From QQUD01 sp039029915 (GTDB lineage: Bacteria; Chloroflexota; Anaerolineae; Promineifilales; Promineifilaceae): 27,244 nucleotides of DNA. Both the position numbers and the translations under genes were made by a program. Numbering within the stretch: position 1 is the first letter of the stretch; the number at the start of each line of letters is the position of its first letter. The notes below the pieces were generated by a model. That model saw only the letters and a program-made list of their open reading frames with translations. It ran no database searches and was not told the DNA's origin. The DNA lies in assembly GCA_039029915.1 (NCBI GenBank), contig JBCCFD010000048.1, positions 1-27,244 of the forward strand, read 5' to 3'. Below are positions 14,016 to 23,180 of this stretch, piece by piece.

Positions 14016-16691
14016 TTATGGACGAGTAATAGAGATGGTTGTACCGTCGCTATCACCGTCTGAGTCGCTATTGTCACCAGCGTTATAGGGGAGCGAACCC
14101 GTTACATTGGTAACTGTAAACTCAACGGGACTTTGTTGTCGTGTTAAGTTAGATAAGCTGATGGCACATGTACCATTGCTATCTGTGACACAGCTATCAG
14201 AGCCTGCTACGTCCCAATTACCCGTTACGGTTGCCCCGGATACACCTACACCGTTGTCATCTTGAATGGTGATGATGGCGGTTGCAGTCCAAGTACGGTT
14301 GTTACGCACACTCGTGCTGTCAATATCAACAACCTGCATTTCATTAGTACCTGGTTCTGGTGTGTTGGTTGGGGTTGGCGGTACAGGTGTGTCTGTTGGA
14401 TTAGGTACAGGTGTGTCTGTTGGCATTGGAACCGGTGTATTAGTTGGATTTGGTTCTGGTGTCGGTGTTGGGCCAGTACCGCTGCCTTCCGTTTCAATAA
14501 TCAATTCAGGTGCATTACTGCCTTCACGGCTAGAAATGCCAATAAATTGATTGTCATTGGTTGAAAGCCCGAAGCTAACCAAGCCGTCGCCTGAAACATG
14601 AGCTGTTACATCAACTTCAACCCACACATTTGAACCAACTGAACCTGAGCTATTCAAAACAGAGCCAAGACCTGGGGCGTTGCTAAAGGTGATGCTTGTT
14701 TCACCCCAGCTATTGTTAGAAACAGCGTGAACATCATAGCCAGTTGTTGAATCATCTTCAACGAAGAGGCGCAATGTTGCGCTTTCAACCGCACCGTCTA
14801 AGCCAGAAACGTCAAAGCGAACATATGCTTCTGAGGTCGGGTTATTATCCAAACGCATGAATGAGGCGGTGCCAAAATTGTTGTTAGCACGACGGCTACG
14901 CACATATGCATCCGCTTCTGGTGTGAATGTGAAGGTGCTGCCACCTGGGCCGGGTGTGGCTGTTGGGCCCGCTGTTGGTTCTGGGGTTGGGGTTGGGGGA
15001 TCAACAACATCCGCATCACAAGCACCAAGGTCTAATTCAGCAATCCAGGTGCCCCAACGATCGCTGGTGCCTGTATTTTTGCTGTATTCACCCAAATACC
15101 AGAATGTCTCACCATTTGGATCAATTGTCATTTCAGTGTAGTCACCCCAGCGGTGTGGTGAACCATCAAAAGCGGTATATTCAATTTCACCCGCCTTGAT
15201 TTGGGCTTCTGTTTGGAGGGTGTTTAAGGCGTCGGTGCCTAAACGGCCGTTGTAGTAAACTGATGGATAGAGTGATGTGGTGTTAGATTTTGAGTAACCA
15301 ATCGCCATATCATCACAGTGATTGACTGCCACATCAGCAAACGAACGATAATCATCATCGCTACCCAGAACACCGGCCTGTACAACTGACATCGTGTTCA
15401 AGTCAATCTCTGCCCAGCGAACGCAGTTCACAGTACCGCTACCCGGGTTACAAGAAATGGTGCCAGATGTCCAGCCAGACCCATTGCGATATTCGAAATC
15501 TTGTGGACGCCAGTCATTTCCTTGAAGCGCTCCACCCGTTGGTTGCAAAGAATCAATTGGCAAACCAGCCGTGACACCTGTGGCCGCATTCAAATCAACT
15601 GTGCCTGCTACAGAAAAGATATTCGCCCCAAAAGGATCATCCCAAGAGAAGATCGTATGGTCTGCACCATTGTAGTTTGTTTCAGTCAAAATATAGTGTG
15701 GACCACTGGTTGGCCACGTGCCTTGGCTCCATCCGTGAAGATGCAATGGCTGAGGCGTGTCTTCATTTGCGCCTAAATCTCTACGAACGGCCGTTGTAGA
15801 GGCACCAGCATACATCGCATTTTTATCAAACGCCCAAATGCGTGATTCCAAGAAGGTAGAGGTGAACATGTTCGCGCCCATATAGATGGCATCGCGACCC
15901 ACACCAGCATGTGGATAATCAAAAAATTCAGATGAATTATCAACTGTGTCAAATGAGTAAAGGTTCCATGAGCCCAATGGATCACCTGTTTGAGAAACGG
16001 CAATACAATAATCGGTACCATCAGCATCGATACCTAAAATGTAACGATCTGCTTCTTCATCATAAAGTGCATTTGGGTCGAATACCCCAGTACACTCAGG
16101 ATCTGCCGCCATAAAGCTGGCAAATGTGGTTGGGCCTGAGAGAGAGTTGCCATTTTTATCATAAATCTCAAAGGCAACGTTAACCACAGCAATCACATGA
16201 TTTAACCCAACCGCTAATTCAGGATCGGGAGGCACATTACCACCACCACCACAGCACTCAGTGAAGTCAATACTGTCAAAGCTCACTGATGGTGAGGGCA
16301 CATTGGCAGCCACCGCATTGGTTTGAAGGTCGAATTGGCTCATTGGTGGAAGCGACATCGCTTCTTGACGCAATTGGTTTAGTTCTGTTGCTGATCGTAA
16401 CCCGTCCAGCTCATCTAAATCCAACTCACCACGCAACCAACGATCTCGTTGATTGTTTGGGTCATAAACGCCTGCTGGAATGTCGCTTAAATTAACAACA
16501 ACAGGAGATGAAGATAAGCTTGATTGGCCCACATTGCTGGCTCCGCGGTCTGCGCTTGGCGCAAAAGCTTGAATTGCTTCTTGCCGTGCTACAGTTTCAC
16601 CGCTTGGAGAAGCCTGCATTGTGAAGAATAGGATGCCTATGATGCCAACCATAATCAATAGGCAAACACGTAAAATAGATTTGGGGTTCAT
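14016..16691 (-). CDS. Large secreted protein with DNRLRE and C-terminal Ig-like domains
   Basis: 891 residues. An N-terminal signal or anchor helix covers about 7-27. Residues 130-560 are a propeller-like extracellular domain with P-P-D-P-E-L-A-V-G-L-N-H-V, I-Y-D-K-N-G-N-S-L-S-G-P and D-E-E-A-D-R-Y-I-L-G, a pattern I recall in uncharacterised secreted proteins. A Pro/Thr linker (565-585) leads to a DNRLRE (CBM96-like) beta-sandwich at 587-735 (A-D-A-Y-V-R-S...N-N-N-F-G-T-A-S). A second Pro/Thr linker (739-782) precedes an Ig-like domain at 785-891 ending D-S-D-G-D-S-D-G-T...R-P. AGGAGG lies 4 nt before the ATG. No catalytic motif is recognised; adhesion or glycan binding is inferred from the modules. 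It is the downstream neighbour of a subtilase sharing both C-terminal modules. Confidence 0.75.
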   Translation of the reverse strand: MNPKSILRVCLLIMVGIIGILFFTMQASPSGETVARQEAIQAFAPSADRGASNVGQSSLSSSPVVVNLSDIPAGVYDPNNQRDRWLRGELDLDELDGLRSATELNQLRQEAMSLPPMSQFDLQTNAVAANVPSPSVSFDSIDFTECCGGGGNVPPDPELAVGLNHVIAVVNVAFEIYDKNGNSLSGPTTFASFMAADPECTGVFDPNALYDEEADRYILGIDADGTDYCIAVSQTGDPLGSWNLYSFDTVDNSSEFFDYPHAGVGRDAIYMGANMFTSTFLESRIWAFDKNAMYAGASTTAVRRDLGANEDTPQPLHLHGWSQGTWPTSGPHYILTETNYNGADHTIFSWDDPFGANIFSVAGTVDLNAATGVTAGLPIDSLQPTGGALQGNDWRPQDFEYRNGSGWTSGTISCNPGSGTVNCVRWAEIDLNTMSVVQAGVLGSDDDYRSFADVAVNHCDDMAIGYSKSNTTSLYPSVYYNGRLGTDALNTLQTEAQIKAGEIEYTAFDGSPHRWGDYTEMTIDPNGETFWYLGEYSKNTGTSDRWGTWIAELDLGACDADVVDPPTPTPEPTAGPTATPGPGGSTFTFTPEADAYVRSRRANNNFGTASFMRLDNNPTSEAYVRFDVSGLDGAVESATLRLFVEDDSTTGYDVHAVSNNSWGETSITFSNAPGLGSVLNSSGSVGSNVWVEVDVTAHVSGDGLVSFGLSTNDNQFIGISSREGSNAPELIIETEGSGTGPTPTPEPNPTNTPVPMPTDTPVPNPTDTPVPPTPTNTPEPGTNEMQVVDIDSTSVRNNRTWTATAIITIQDDNGVGVSGATVTGNWDVAGSDSCVTDSNGTCAISLSNLTRQQSPVEFTVTNVTGSLPYNAGDNSDSDGDSDGTTISITRP
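14346..14477 (-). repeat. Pro/Thr low-complexity linker repeat
   Basis: Encodes repeated P-x-P-T-D-T-P-V-P units of 8-10 residues joining the DNRLRE and Ig-like domains. The DNA repeats (GGTGTGTCTGTTGG-like on the plus strand) are imperfect. Confidence 0.75.
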
Positions 16692-17152
16692 TGGTCCTCC
16701 TCAAGACCTTTGGTTGTAAAGATTACTTTTAACAAGTAACCTGCATGAAAATGACATGTTGAAAACATGGAAAAACTATATTATTTAATTGTTGTTTGAT
16801 CACTCATTTGGGGGGGATTGGGTGAATAGTTAAAACCTGTTTGAGATTAGCCTTTGCTAAAACCTTCTGTTCCCAATGAAGTTCTCCCGCAGTAATGTAA
16901 AGTTCTTGTCCCGCTCTTAGAATACCAATTGTTATGAATACGTCCAAAAAAATATTCTTTTTTTGCTGTTTATAAAAAAAATTTTATTGAATTGGATAAA
17001 ATGGAGAACAAAAAGTTCTTTGAAATTAAGCAGTTTCGCAAAAGTTTTTGCTCTTCTGTAAGTGAATCACATTTATCAGAACGTTTTTCCAAAGTTCTTT
17101 AAGCGATTTACAAAAAATCCCCGAGGTTTTTTGCCTCGGGGATTGGCATTTA
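16692..17152. other. AT-rich intergenic region between the two secreted-protein genes
   Basis: 461 bp with no coding sequence seen. It contains the terminator of the subtilase gene (17116-17144), the octamer-like repeat AAAGTTCTT at 16899, 17012 and 17091 with a partial copy at 16879, and an inverted repeat CATGTT-GAA-AACATG (16755-16769) about 65-80 bp upstream of the minus-strand start at 16691. TATAGT at about 16778-16783 on the minus strand could be a -10 box, but no good -35 is seen. Confidence 0.5.
17116..17144 (-). terminator. Intrinsic terminator of the subtilase gene
   Basis: Perfect 11-bp stem AATCCCCGAGG / CCTCGGGGATT with a 7-nt loop. On the minus strand it is followed by a T run, directly after the stop codon at 17153. 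Confidence 0.9.
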
Positions 17153-20100
17153 TTATGGACGGTCAACGATGATGCTTGTGCCATCACTATCACCATCAGG
17201 ATCACTGTTGTCACCTGAATTGTATGTGAGCGAGGCGTGTGTGATATTGTCAACTGTAAACGTCACGGTGCTGTTTTGTCGTGTCAAACCAGTTTGAGTT
17301 ACAGTACAAGTACCATTGCTATCTGTTGTACAGGATGATGAAGCATTATCACCAACATTCCAACTGCCATCAACGGTTGCATTTGCAACAGGTGCGCCAT
17401 TATCGTCAACTACAAGAATTGTCACGATGGCTTCCCACTGCCGGGCAACGCGATTGTCGACACCGTCTAGATCACCAACTTGTACCTCACCTGCTGGTGG
17501 GGGTACGTCTTCTACGAAGTTGGCTGTGACAGTAACATCACCATTCATGGTAATCACAAGCGGATTACTACTGCTTGTTACATCACCGGTCCAACCATCA
17601 AAGAGCCAACCAGCATCGGGGGTGGCTGTCAAGGTGACCTGCTGACCCTCAGAATATGGTGGAGCAACATCGGTTAAAACAGAGCCATTCCCCACGATAT
17701 TAATGGTGAGTTCCGGTGCTGGTGGGGGGACGTCTTCAATGAAGTTAGCCGTGACGGTCACATCACCGTTCATGGTCACCACCAGTGGATTATCGCTGCT
17801 GGTGATGTCGCCAGTCCAACCATCAAAGAGCCAACCGGCATCAGGCGTGGCCGTCAAAGTGACTTGCTGACTTTCTGAGTAAGGTGGAGCAACGTCCGTC
17901 GAGACAGAACCGTTCCCAACGGTGTTGATGGTGAGTTCTGGTGCTGGAGGGGGGACGTCTTCTACGAAGCTGGCTGTAACAGTAACATCACCATTCATGG
18001 TCACTACAAGCGGGTTATCGCTACTAGTGATGTCGCCAGTCCAACCGTCGAAGAGCCAGCCAGCGCCCGCTGTGGCTGTTAACGTAACCTGCTGACCCTC
18101 AGAATATGGTGGGGCAGCATCAGTTGAAACAGAGCCATTCCCAACCGTTAGAATTGTTAGTTCTGGTGCTGGAGGTGGTATATCTTCAATGAAGTTGGCT
18201 GTGACAGTAACATCACCATTCATGGTCACCACGAGCGGGTTATCGCTACTGGTGATGTCGCCAGTCCAACCATCGAAGAGCCAGCCAGCATCTGGGGTAG
18301 CCGTCAAAGTAACTTGCTGACCTTCAGAGTATGGTGGGGCGACATCGGTAGAGACTGAGCCATTGCCAATTGTGTTGATGGTGAGAACTGGATCAGGCGG
18401 TGGTGTACCGTCCGTTTCGACGAGCAATTGCGGTGGATTTGCCCCTTCACGACTTGAAACAGAGATGAGGCTTGGGCTGCCTGTGGTTAGGGCGAAGCTA
18501 ACCAATCCATCACCGGTGACGTGAGGAGTCACATCAATTTCAGCCCACACACCATCACTTATGCTATCGGAACTGCCTAGAACAGAGCCTAGAGCAGGTG
18601 CGTTATTGTAGGTAATTGAGCCTTCACCCCAACCATTGTCGGAGATCGCTTGGACATCGAACCCTGTACCGGCACCGTTATTATCCACAAAGATACGAAG
18701 AGTTGCTTCTGATACGTTGCCACCTGTTCCTGCCACATCAAAGCGAAGGTAGGTGTTTGTTTCAGGATTACCGTCAATGCGGAGTATGGATATTGAACCA
18801 CGATTGTCGTTTGGACGTCGAGCGCCAACAAAGGCGTCAGCAACGGCCGTAAATGGCACGCCACCCGCCGTGTCTGTGGTAATCACTGCCACTGGCATAT
18901 GAGCATCAGGTGCTTCGCCACCGGCCGCGGTCAAAATAACGCGACCAAAAACAAAATCACCATTTGAATCTGAATCAACGGTGAGGTTGATCGTTAATTC
19001 TTGAGTGCCACCAGCTGGAATTGTAAAAGAGCTGGGGGTAACATCAATCGTGGACCCTGTGGGATCAACGGCCGTTACATTCCAAGTCACATCCGTGGCT
19101 AGTGTGCTTTCAACGGTACGGGTCCAAGAGCAGAGCCCAATACAGTTGCTGTTCATCATGCTGGGGATGTTTAATGTTTTTGGATCGCCACCAAGAGCTG
19201 GGTCTGCATTCTCGAAATTGGTGGTTGTTTCATCCATCACCAAGCCAGCTAAGGCCGCCGCTGTTAAATCAATACGACCTGCCCCAAAATCAAATGGATC
19301 GGCTGAAGTCGCGCCATCTTCTTTCAAAACATCTACGATAGACGTCATCATGAGGGCTGATTTAATTTCAATAGGCGACCAGCCTGGTTGAACAGCAGCA
19401 ATCAAAGCGCCCGCACCTGCGGAGTGGGGGCTAGACATTGATGTCCCGCTTAAGAAGCCATATTCCGGAGCTAGCGAGGAGCCTCCATCGTGAATAGCTG
19501 CCCAAATGCTTACACCCGGAGCAGTAATATCTGGCTTAATGACGTCAAAGGTTGTGTTTGGTCCGCGCGAGCTGAAATCAGCCATTATATCGCCATTTGA
19601 GTCACTAATATCGGCGCTTGAGGTTGTAATCGTTCCCATCGGGTTCGAGTTGTTGTTCATCCAATCTCTAAGAACAACCGAATCATCAAACGTGATATGA
19701 ACGGCGGGGAGGAAATGAACATCAGCAGAAATTGAAGAACCTTCGGCACTTGTATTCGCCAAAATCATACCGCCAGCACCGCCAGCGAGAACGTTTGAGC
19801 CTTTTTCAGTTCGAGCGATGGTGCCTCGATCGCAGACAACAATCTCACCGTTTGTCCACGTATTTGCGGCAAAGGGTGAGAGACAGCCGCTATCACCAAA
19901 ATCAGCGGCATCAACAATCATGGCTGGTCCATGCCCTGAAGAAAAGCTAGAGCCCTGAATGTCAGGCAATGAAGCGCCATCACTGGTCATATTGATAATG
20001 CTACTTACATATGCACGATCGTGGGTGCTGGCCCCAACTGTCATAACCCAAGGTGAACGGTGAGCAACTGTATCGGCACCCGGGCCAGAATTACCTGCAG

Positions 20101-21202
20101 AAGCGGATACAAAAATACCGGCATCAGCGGCCGCCAGAAAGGCGATTTCTACGGCGTCGTTATATGGGTCTTCGCCACCAGAAATTGAATAGTTTACGGC
20201 CGCTAAACCGTTTGGCAAATTACCGCTATCAATAACGATTTGGTTGGCAGCACTAACCAAAGCCGCCCCAGGGCATGTTGTTACACAAACATCGTAAGCG
20301 ATGATATTTGCATGCGGGGCTACACCTGAAATTTCCTGAGTATCAGAAATGGCAGTTTCGCCACCGATAGTAGCAGTGTGGCGGTTGCCAGCAACCGTGC
20401 TAGCTGTATGGCTGCCGTGGCCATCAGAATCTTCTGGCGTAGTGGCTTCAGATACAAAAGACCAAGCTCCAATTAACTTATCATTACAAAAGCCAGGGTT
20501 TGTAATGTCACAATAACTACCAGGTAGGTAATTACCAGAACCAAGCGGATTTGTGTGGTTGTAGCCATCACCACCGACATCTGCAAATGATGGATGATCA
20601 CTATTAATACCTGTGTCTAAAATACCAACGACAACACCTTCACCTAGGGAAGCAACACCACTGCTGGTGCCATCCCAAATTGAAGGGGCGCCTATCCAGT
20701 CTGGTCCAGCATCTGTTTGTAACTGCTGGAACGTTTCACGGTAAACGGCCGCTACACCTGGTAATGCTGCAACTCGAGCCGCTTCTGATGGCGTTAATTC
20801 CATAACAAAGCCATTGAAAGCGTGTTGGAATGAGGCACTCATTACAGGATGACGACTTAATTGATTGCGAATGTTCCCTTCTACAATTGATTGACGGAAT
20901 ATCAGGTGGTTTTGATAGGCAATACTATCTGCGCTGTTAATATCTAAACGATTGGCTCCAGTAACTCGCGGACTAGTGGCTTTAAATCCTCGAATTTCCC
21001 CTCGATATGTTGCAATTGGTGATTCGTTTAGCCTAATAATGTAGTTTGCTGAAGTAGTCACGCCTTCAGGCTGAAAGAGGTTTATATCATTTTCTAACGA
21101 ATAGGCTTGTTCAAAAGATGCCGTAGAAAATAGGGCTACGAATACAAATAAGAATAAGCTTACAACTCCCCAGTTGAATCTTTTTTTCCTAAATACAATC
21201 AT
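17153..21202 (-). CDS. Secreted subtilisin-like (S8) protease with four tandem repeats
   Basis: 1349 residues. Signal peptide about 10-34. An I9-type propeptide covers about 52-158. The S8 catalytic domain has Asp196 (L-D-T-G-I), His262 (G-H-G-S-H-T), oxyanion Asn371 (A-G-N-S-G-P) and Ser588 (G-T-S-M-S-S-P-H). A protease-associated (PA) domain is inserted at about 405-520. A beta-sandwich (Fn3-like, 670-780), a DNRLRE module (785-930), four 75-residue repeats (938-1237) with G-W-x-F-D-G-W-T-G-D cores like divergent InlB B-repeats, and a C-terminal Ig-like domain (1238-1349) follow. The catalytic triad is complete, so an active extracellular peptidase is expected. GGAGG lies 4 nt before the ATG. 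The repeats and terminal domain probably hold the enzyme at the cell surface or in matrix (inferred). Confidence 0.92.
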   Translation of the reverse strand: MIVFRKKRFNWGVVSLFLFVFVALFSTASFEQAYSLENDINLFQPEGVTTSANYIIRLNESPIATYRGEIRGFKATSPRVTGANRLDINSADSIAYQNHLIFRQSIVEGNIRNQLSRHPVMSASFQHAFNGFVMELTPSEAARVAALPGVAAVYRETFQQLQTDAGPDWIGAPSIWDGTSSGVASLGEGVVVGILDTGINSDHPSFADVGGDGYNHTNPLGSGNYLPGSYCDITNPGFCNDKLIGAWSFVSEATTPEDSDGHGSHTASTVAGNRHTATIGGETAISDTQEISGVAPHANIIAYDVCVTTCPGAALVSAANQIVIDSGNLPNGLAAVNYSISGGEDPYNDAVEIAFLAAADAGIFVSASAGNSGPGADTVAHRSPWVMTVGASTHDRAYVSSIINMTSDGASLPDIQGSSFSSGHGPAMIVDAADFGDSGCLSPFAANTWTNGEIVVCDRGTIARTEKGSNVLAGGAGGMILANTSAEGSSISADVHFLPAVHITFDDSVVLRDWMNNNSNPMGTITTSSADISDSNGDIMADFSSRGPNTTFDVIKPDITAPGVSIWAAIHDGGSSLAPEYGFLSGTSMSSPHSAGAGALIAAVQPGWSPIEIKSALMMTSIVDVLKEDGATSADPFDFGAGRIDLTAAALAGLVMDETTTNFENADPALGGDPKTLNIPSMMNSNCIGLCSWTRTVESTLATDVTWNVTAVDPTGSTIDVTPSSFTIPAGGTQELTINLTVDSDSNGDFVFGRVILTAAGGEAPDAHMPVAVITTDTAGGVPFTAVADAFVGARRPNDNRGSISILRIDGNPETNTYLRFDVAGTGGNVSEATLRIFVDNNGAGTGFDVQAISDNGWGEGSITYNNAPALGSVLGSSDSISDGVWAEIDVTPHVTGDGLVSFALTTGSPSLISVSSREGANPPQLLVETDGTPPPDPVLTINTIGNGSVSTDVAPPYSEGQQVTLTATPDAGWLFDGWTGDITSSDNPLVVTMNGDVTVTANFIEDIPPPAPELTILTVGNGSVSTDAAPPYSEGQQVTLTATAGAGWLFDGWTGDITSSDNPLVVTMNGDVTVTASFVEDVPPPAPELTINTVGNGSVSTDVAPPYSESQQVTLTATPDAGWLFDGWTGDITSSDNPLVVTMNGDVTVTANFIEDVPPPAPELTINIVGNGSVLTDVAPPYSEGQQVTLTATPDAGWLFDGWTGDVTSSSNPLVITMNGDVTVTANFVEDVPPPAGEVQVGDLDGVDNRVARQWEAIVTILVVDDNGAPVANATVDGSWNVGDNASSSCTTDSNGTCTVTQTGLTRQNSTVTFTVDNITHASLTYNSGDNSDPDGDSDGTSIIVDRP
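17492..18391 (-). repeat. Four 225-bp in-frame tandem repeats
   Basis: Units at 18167-18391, 17942-18166, 17717-17941 and 17492-17716 encode P-E-L-T-I-N-T-V-G-N-G-S-V...P-P-P-A. Protein identity between units is very high, with a few changes such as N/L/I near residue 6, A/V, G/S and D/S. Synonymous changes are also present, so the array is not a perfect recent copy. Confidence 0.95.
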
Positions 21203-21571
21203 GCTTCCTCCAAAGATAGGTTTGAAAAAGGCTGGGCTAAATTTTGTTAAGTATGGTGTTTTGAGCTGTAACTGAATTTCCCTCCTTTCTAAATGACAAC
21301 TTTCCGCTTAAAATCCATCATTTTTGGGGTTCATGAGGTTCAAATGATAGATTAATTTATACAGGACTTGCTGATGCTAACACATTGAAATTAAGATCGA
21401 CCTTACGAGAAATCTTACAGGGGAAGTGAAGCTTATGGGGAAATTGAATCCCAATGCGAAAATTGAGTTCCAATGCGGAGGGTTTATTTTACTAGCAGAA
21501 GAATAAAAAGTTTTATCGAACCGTTTTAATTTGAAAAATCTTTGTTTGCCTCGGTGAACAAAAGTTGCTTT
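21203..21571. other. Intergenic region upstream of the subtilase gene
   Basis: 369 bp with no gene seen. It holds the Shine-Dalgarno of the subtilase (next to 21202). An 18-bp direct repeat AAATTGARTYCCAATGCG occurs at 21441-21458 and 21460-21477, in phase at 19 bp. No clear terminator of the TPR gene (minus strand, ending 21572) or recognisable riboswitch was found. Confidence 0.5.
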
Positions 21572-22345
21572 TTACAGGAAATTAAATAGCTGTGTAACCA
21601 GCGCAACGAGAGTTAAGAGAGCTAATAAAGACAAAATTGCTAATGCTAAATTCCATCCCAAAAGAGATGGCTTTGACGGTTCGGCAGTATGTTCTAATGT
21701 GGAGGGAGCCGGATCTGATTGAGGAAGAGATTGATCAATCTCTTCAGATAAATCGGTGAGGGATCCCTCTTCTGGCTCTAGTGAAAGGTCTAAGTCGTCA
21801 TCGAGAGATATAGCCTCGGAAATTTCTTTGGGCGTTACCGCTGATGGTACAGTTGGCGGCTCGTCTAAAACGTCAAGGGCGGATGACTCCGAAGATAACC
21901 AATCGGGAAGCTCTGAATTAAAGATCTCGGATGGCTCCTCTTCAACAAGCATATCTTCAGAAACATTTGGATTATCAGCTTCAAGCCAAGAGGGGAGTGA
22001 AGAATCAATGGTATCACTTGAGAAGTCGGAAGGATCTTCAAAGGTTGCTGTGGGAGATACGGCCGTGTCTTGCTCAATAACAGATTCAGGCTCTAGCGTC
22101 ATAGATGAGGTGGCGGGCATGACTGCATTTGCCAAAGCCTCTTTTGCTTTTTCATGATCTGGATCGAGTGCTAATACGCGATTGAGGTAAGCTTCTTTTT
22201 TCTCAGGGGAGTCAACTAAAAGAGCAAGTAAATACCAAGCCTGTGTATTATCTGTATCTGTTTTTAAGATATCAGCTAATATCTTTTGAGCTTCAATATT
22301 GTTACCGCTACGCGTTGCGTTGATTGCTTCCTGTAATGTTGCCAT
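21572..22345 (-). CDS. TPR protein with acidic linker and C-terminal membrane helix
   Basis: 257 residues from the ATG at 22345, chosen because GGAAGG lies just upstream; a TTG at 22375 would add ten. The first 80 residues hold two tetratricopeptide repeats (A-W-Y-L-L-A-L-L...A-L-D-P-D-H-E-K-A). Residues 85-225 are a low-complexity Glu/Asp/Ser/Pro stretch with recurring L-P-x-W-L motifs. A single hydrophobic helix ends the protein (about 233-255). Topology is probably cytoplasmic TPR plus a tail anchor. Such proteins are often scaffolds; no specific partner can be named. It is transcribed in the same direction as, and lies between, maf and the subtilase. Confidence 0.75.
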   Translation of the reverse strand: MATLQEAINATRSGNNIEAQKILADILKTDTDNTQAWYLLALLVDSPEKKEAYLNRVLALDPDHEKAKEALANAVMPATSSMTLEPESVIEQDTAVSPTATFEDPSDFSSDTIDSSLPSWLEADNPNVSEDMLVEEEPSEIFNSELPDWLSSESSALDVLDEPPTVPSAVTPKEISEAISLDDDLDLSLEPEEGSLTDLSEEIDQSLPQSDPAPSTLEHTAEPSKPSLLGWNLALAILSLLALLTLVALVTQLFNFL

Positions 22346-22453
22346 CTCCAAACCTTCCCGACTGAAGTGAGTCAAAAATCAGTTGAAATATCCAATTTAT
22401 TTTATCATAACTTTGCATAAAGTACGAAGCATAAGAAAAAGTATCACAATATT

Positions 22454-23107
22454 TTATGGATTTACTAGCTCGCTAAGCTGGGGGCAAATCGGATAGTTTT
22501 CATGTGCCTGTTGTAACTGGTCGTATGCAAATTGCACTGAAATGTTTATTTTTTTCAATTCGAGTATAAGCTGGCAAACTGGAAAACCCATGACGCTAAG
22601 GAAACAGCCATCTAACTGGGATACTGGTTTAAAGACTGGGTGCTGAATGGCGTAGCCACCTGCTTTGTCTAGCGGATCTCCTGTCTCGATATAGGCATTT
22701 ATCTCATTTTCAGTGAAAGACCGCATGGTAACAACGGCCGTATTGACAAAAGCGATATTAATTCCACGCTGAGGATTAAGCAAAACGACGCCTGAATGAA
22801 CTTCATGACGTTGACCACGAAGTGCAGTTAGCATTTCTTTTGCATGTGTTGGGGAGGTTGGCTTGTTGAGGAGCTGATTGTTGAGGGAAACGGCCGTGTC
22901 GGCACCGATGATTAGCTGTGTCGATCTCTCATAAGTTGACGCAAATGTTGCTGCTTTTAGCCTAGCTCGAGCTTGTACATTCGCTTTTAAATCTTTATCT
23001 TGAATTGAATCCTCATCTGCGTCGACTGAAATGGCTTCAAACGGCAAGTTCAACAACTTAATAAGCTCACGACGTCTAGGAGATTGAGAAGCAAGTAATA
23101 TGTTCAT
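22454..23107 (-). CDS. maf: Maf-like nucleotide pyrophosphatase
   Basis: 217 residues from the ATG at 23107. The longer frame upstream runs into rplL and is not credible, although an adjacent ATG at 23110 is equally possible. Maf motifs are L-A-S-Q-S-P-R-R-R-E-L at the start, I-G-A-D-T-A-V in the middle and G-D-P-L-D-K-A-G-G-Y-A-I-Q. The family hydrolyses dTTP, UTP and modified nucleotides and is linked to cell-division or septum control in some bacteria. The start lies only about 20 nt past the rplL terminator and has no Shine-Dalgarno. It may be read by terminator read-through or from a promoter overlapping the end of rplL (TTGCCC-17-TAAAAG is visible there). Confidence 0.9.
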   Translation of the reverse strand: MNILLASQSPRRRELIKLLNLPFEAISVDADEDSIQDKDLKANVQARARLKAATFASTYERSTQLIIGADTAVSLNNQLLNKPTSPTHAKEMLTALRGQRHEVHSGVVLLNPQRGINIAFVNTAVVTMRSFTENEINAYIETGDPLDKAGGYAIQHPVFKPVSQLDGCFLSVMGFPVCQLILELKKINISVQFAYDQLQQAHENYPICPQLSELVNP

Positions 23108-23130
23108 CATTAAAATTGAAAATAAAAAAA

Positions 23131-23152
23131 GGTCAACCCACACAGGTTGACC
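23131..23152 (-). terminator. rplL terminator
   Basis: Perfect 8-bp stem GGTCAACC / GGTTGACC with a 6-nt loop, followed on the minus strand by seven T. It lies 29 nt after the rplL stop. Confidence 0.92.
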
Positions 23153-23180
23153 TTTTAAAAATCGTAAAGTGAAAGGGCAA

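Noticed and set aside
14262..14564. Plus-strand frames opposite the secreted protein
   Set aside because: Val/Gly and Trp/Cys-rich shadows of the Pro/Thr linker on the other strand.
17492..18391. CRISPR-like or satellite array
   Set aside because: Units are 225 bp, contiguous without spacers and in frame within a protease gene; they encode a protein repeat.
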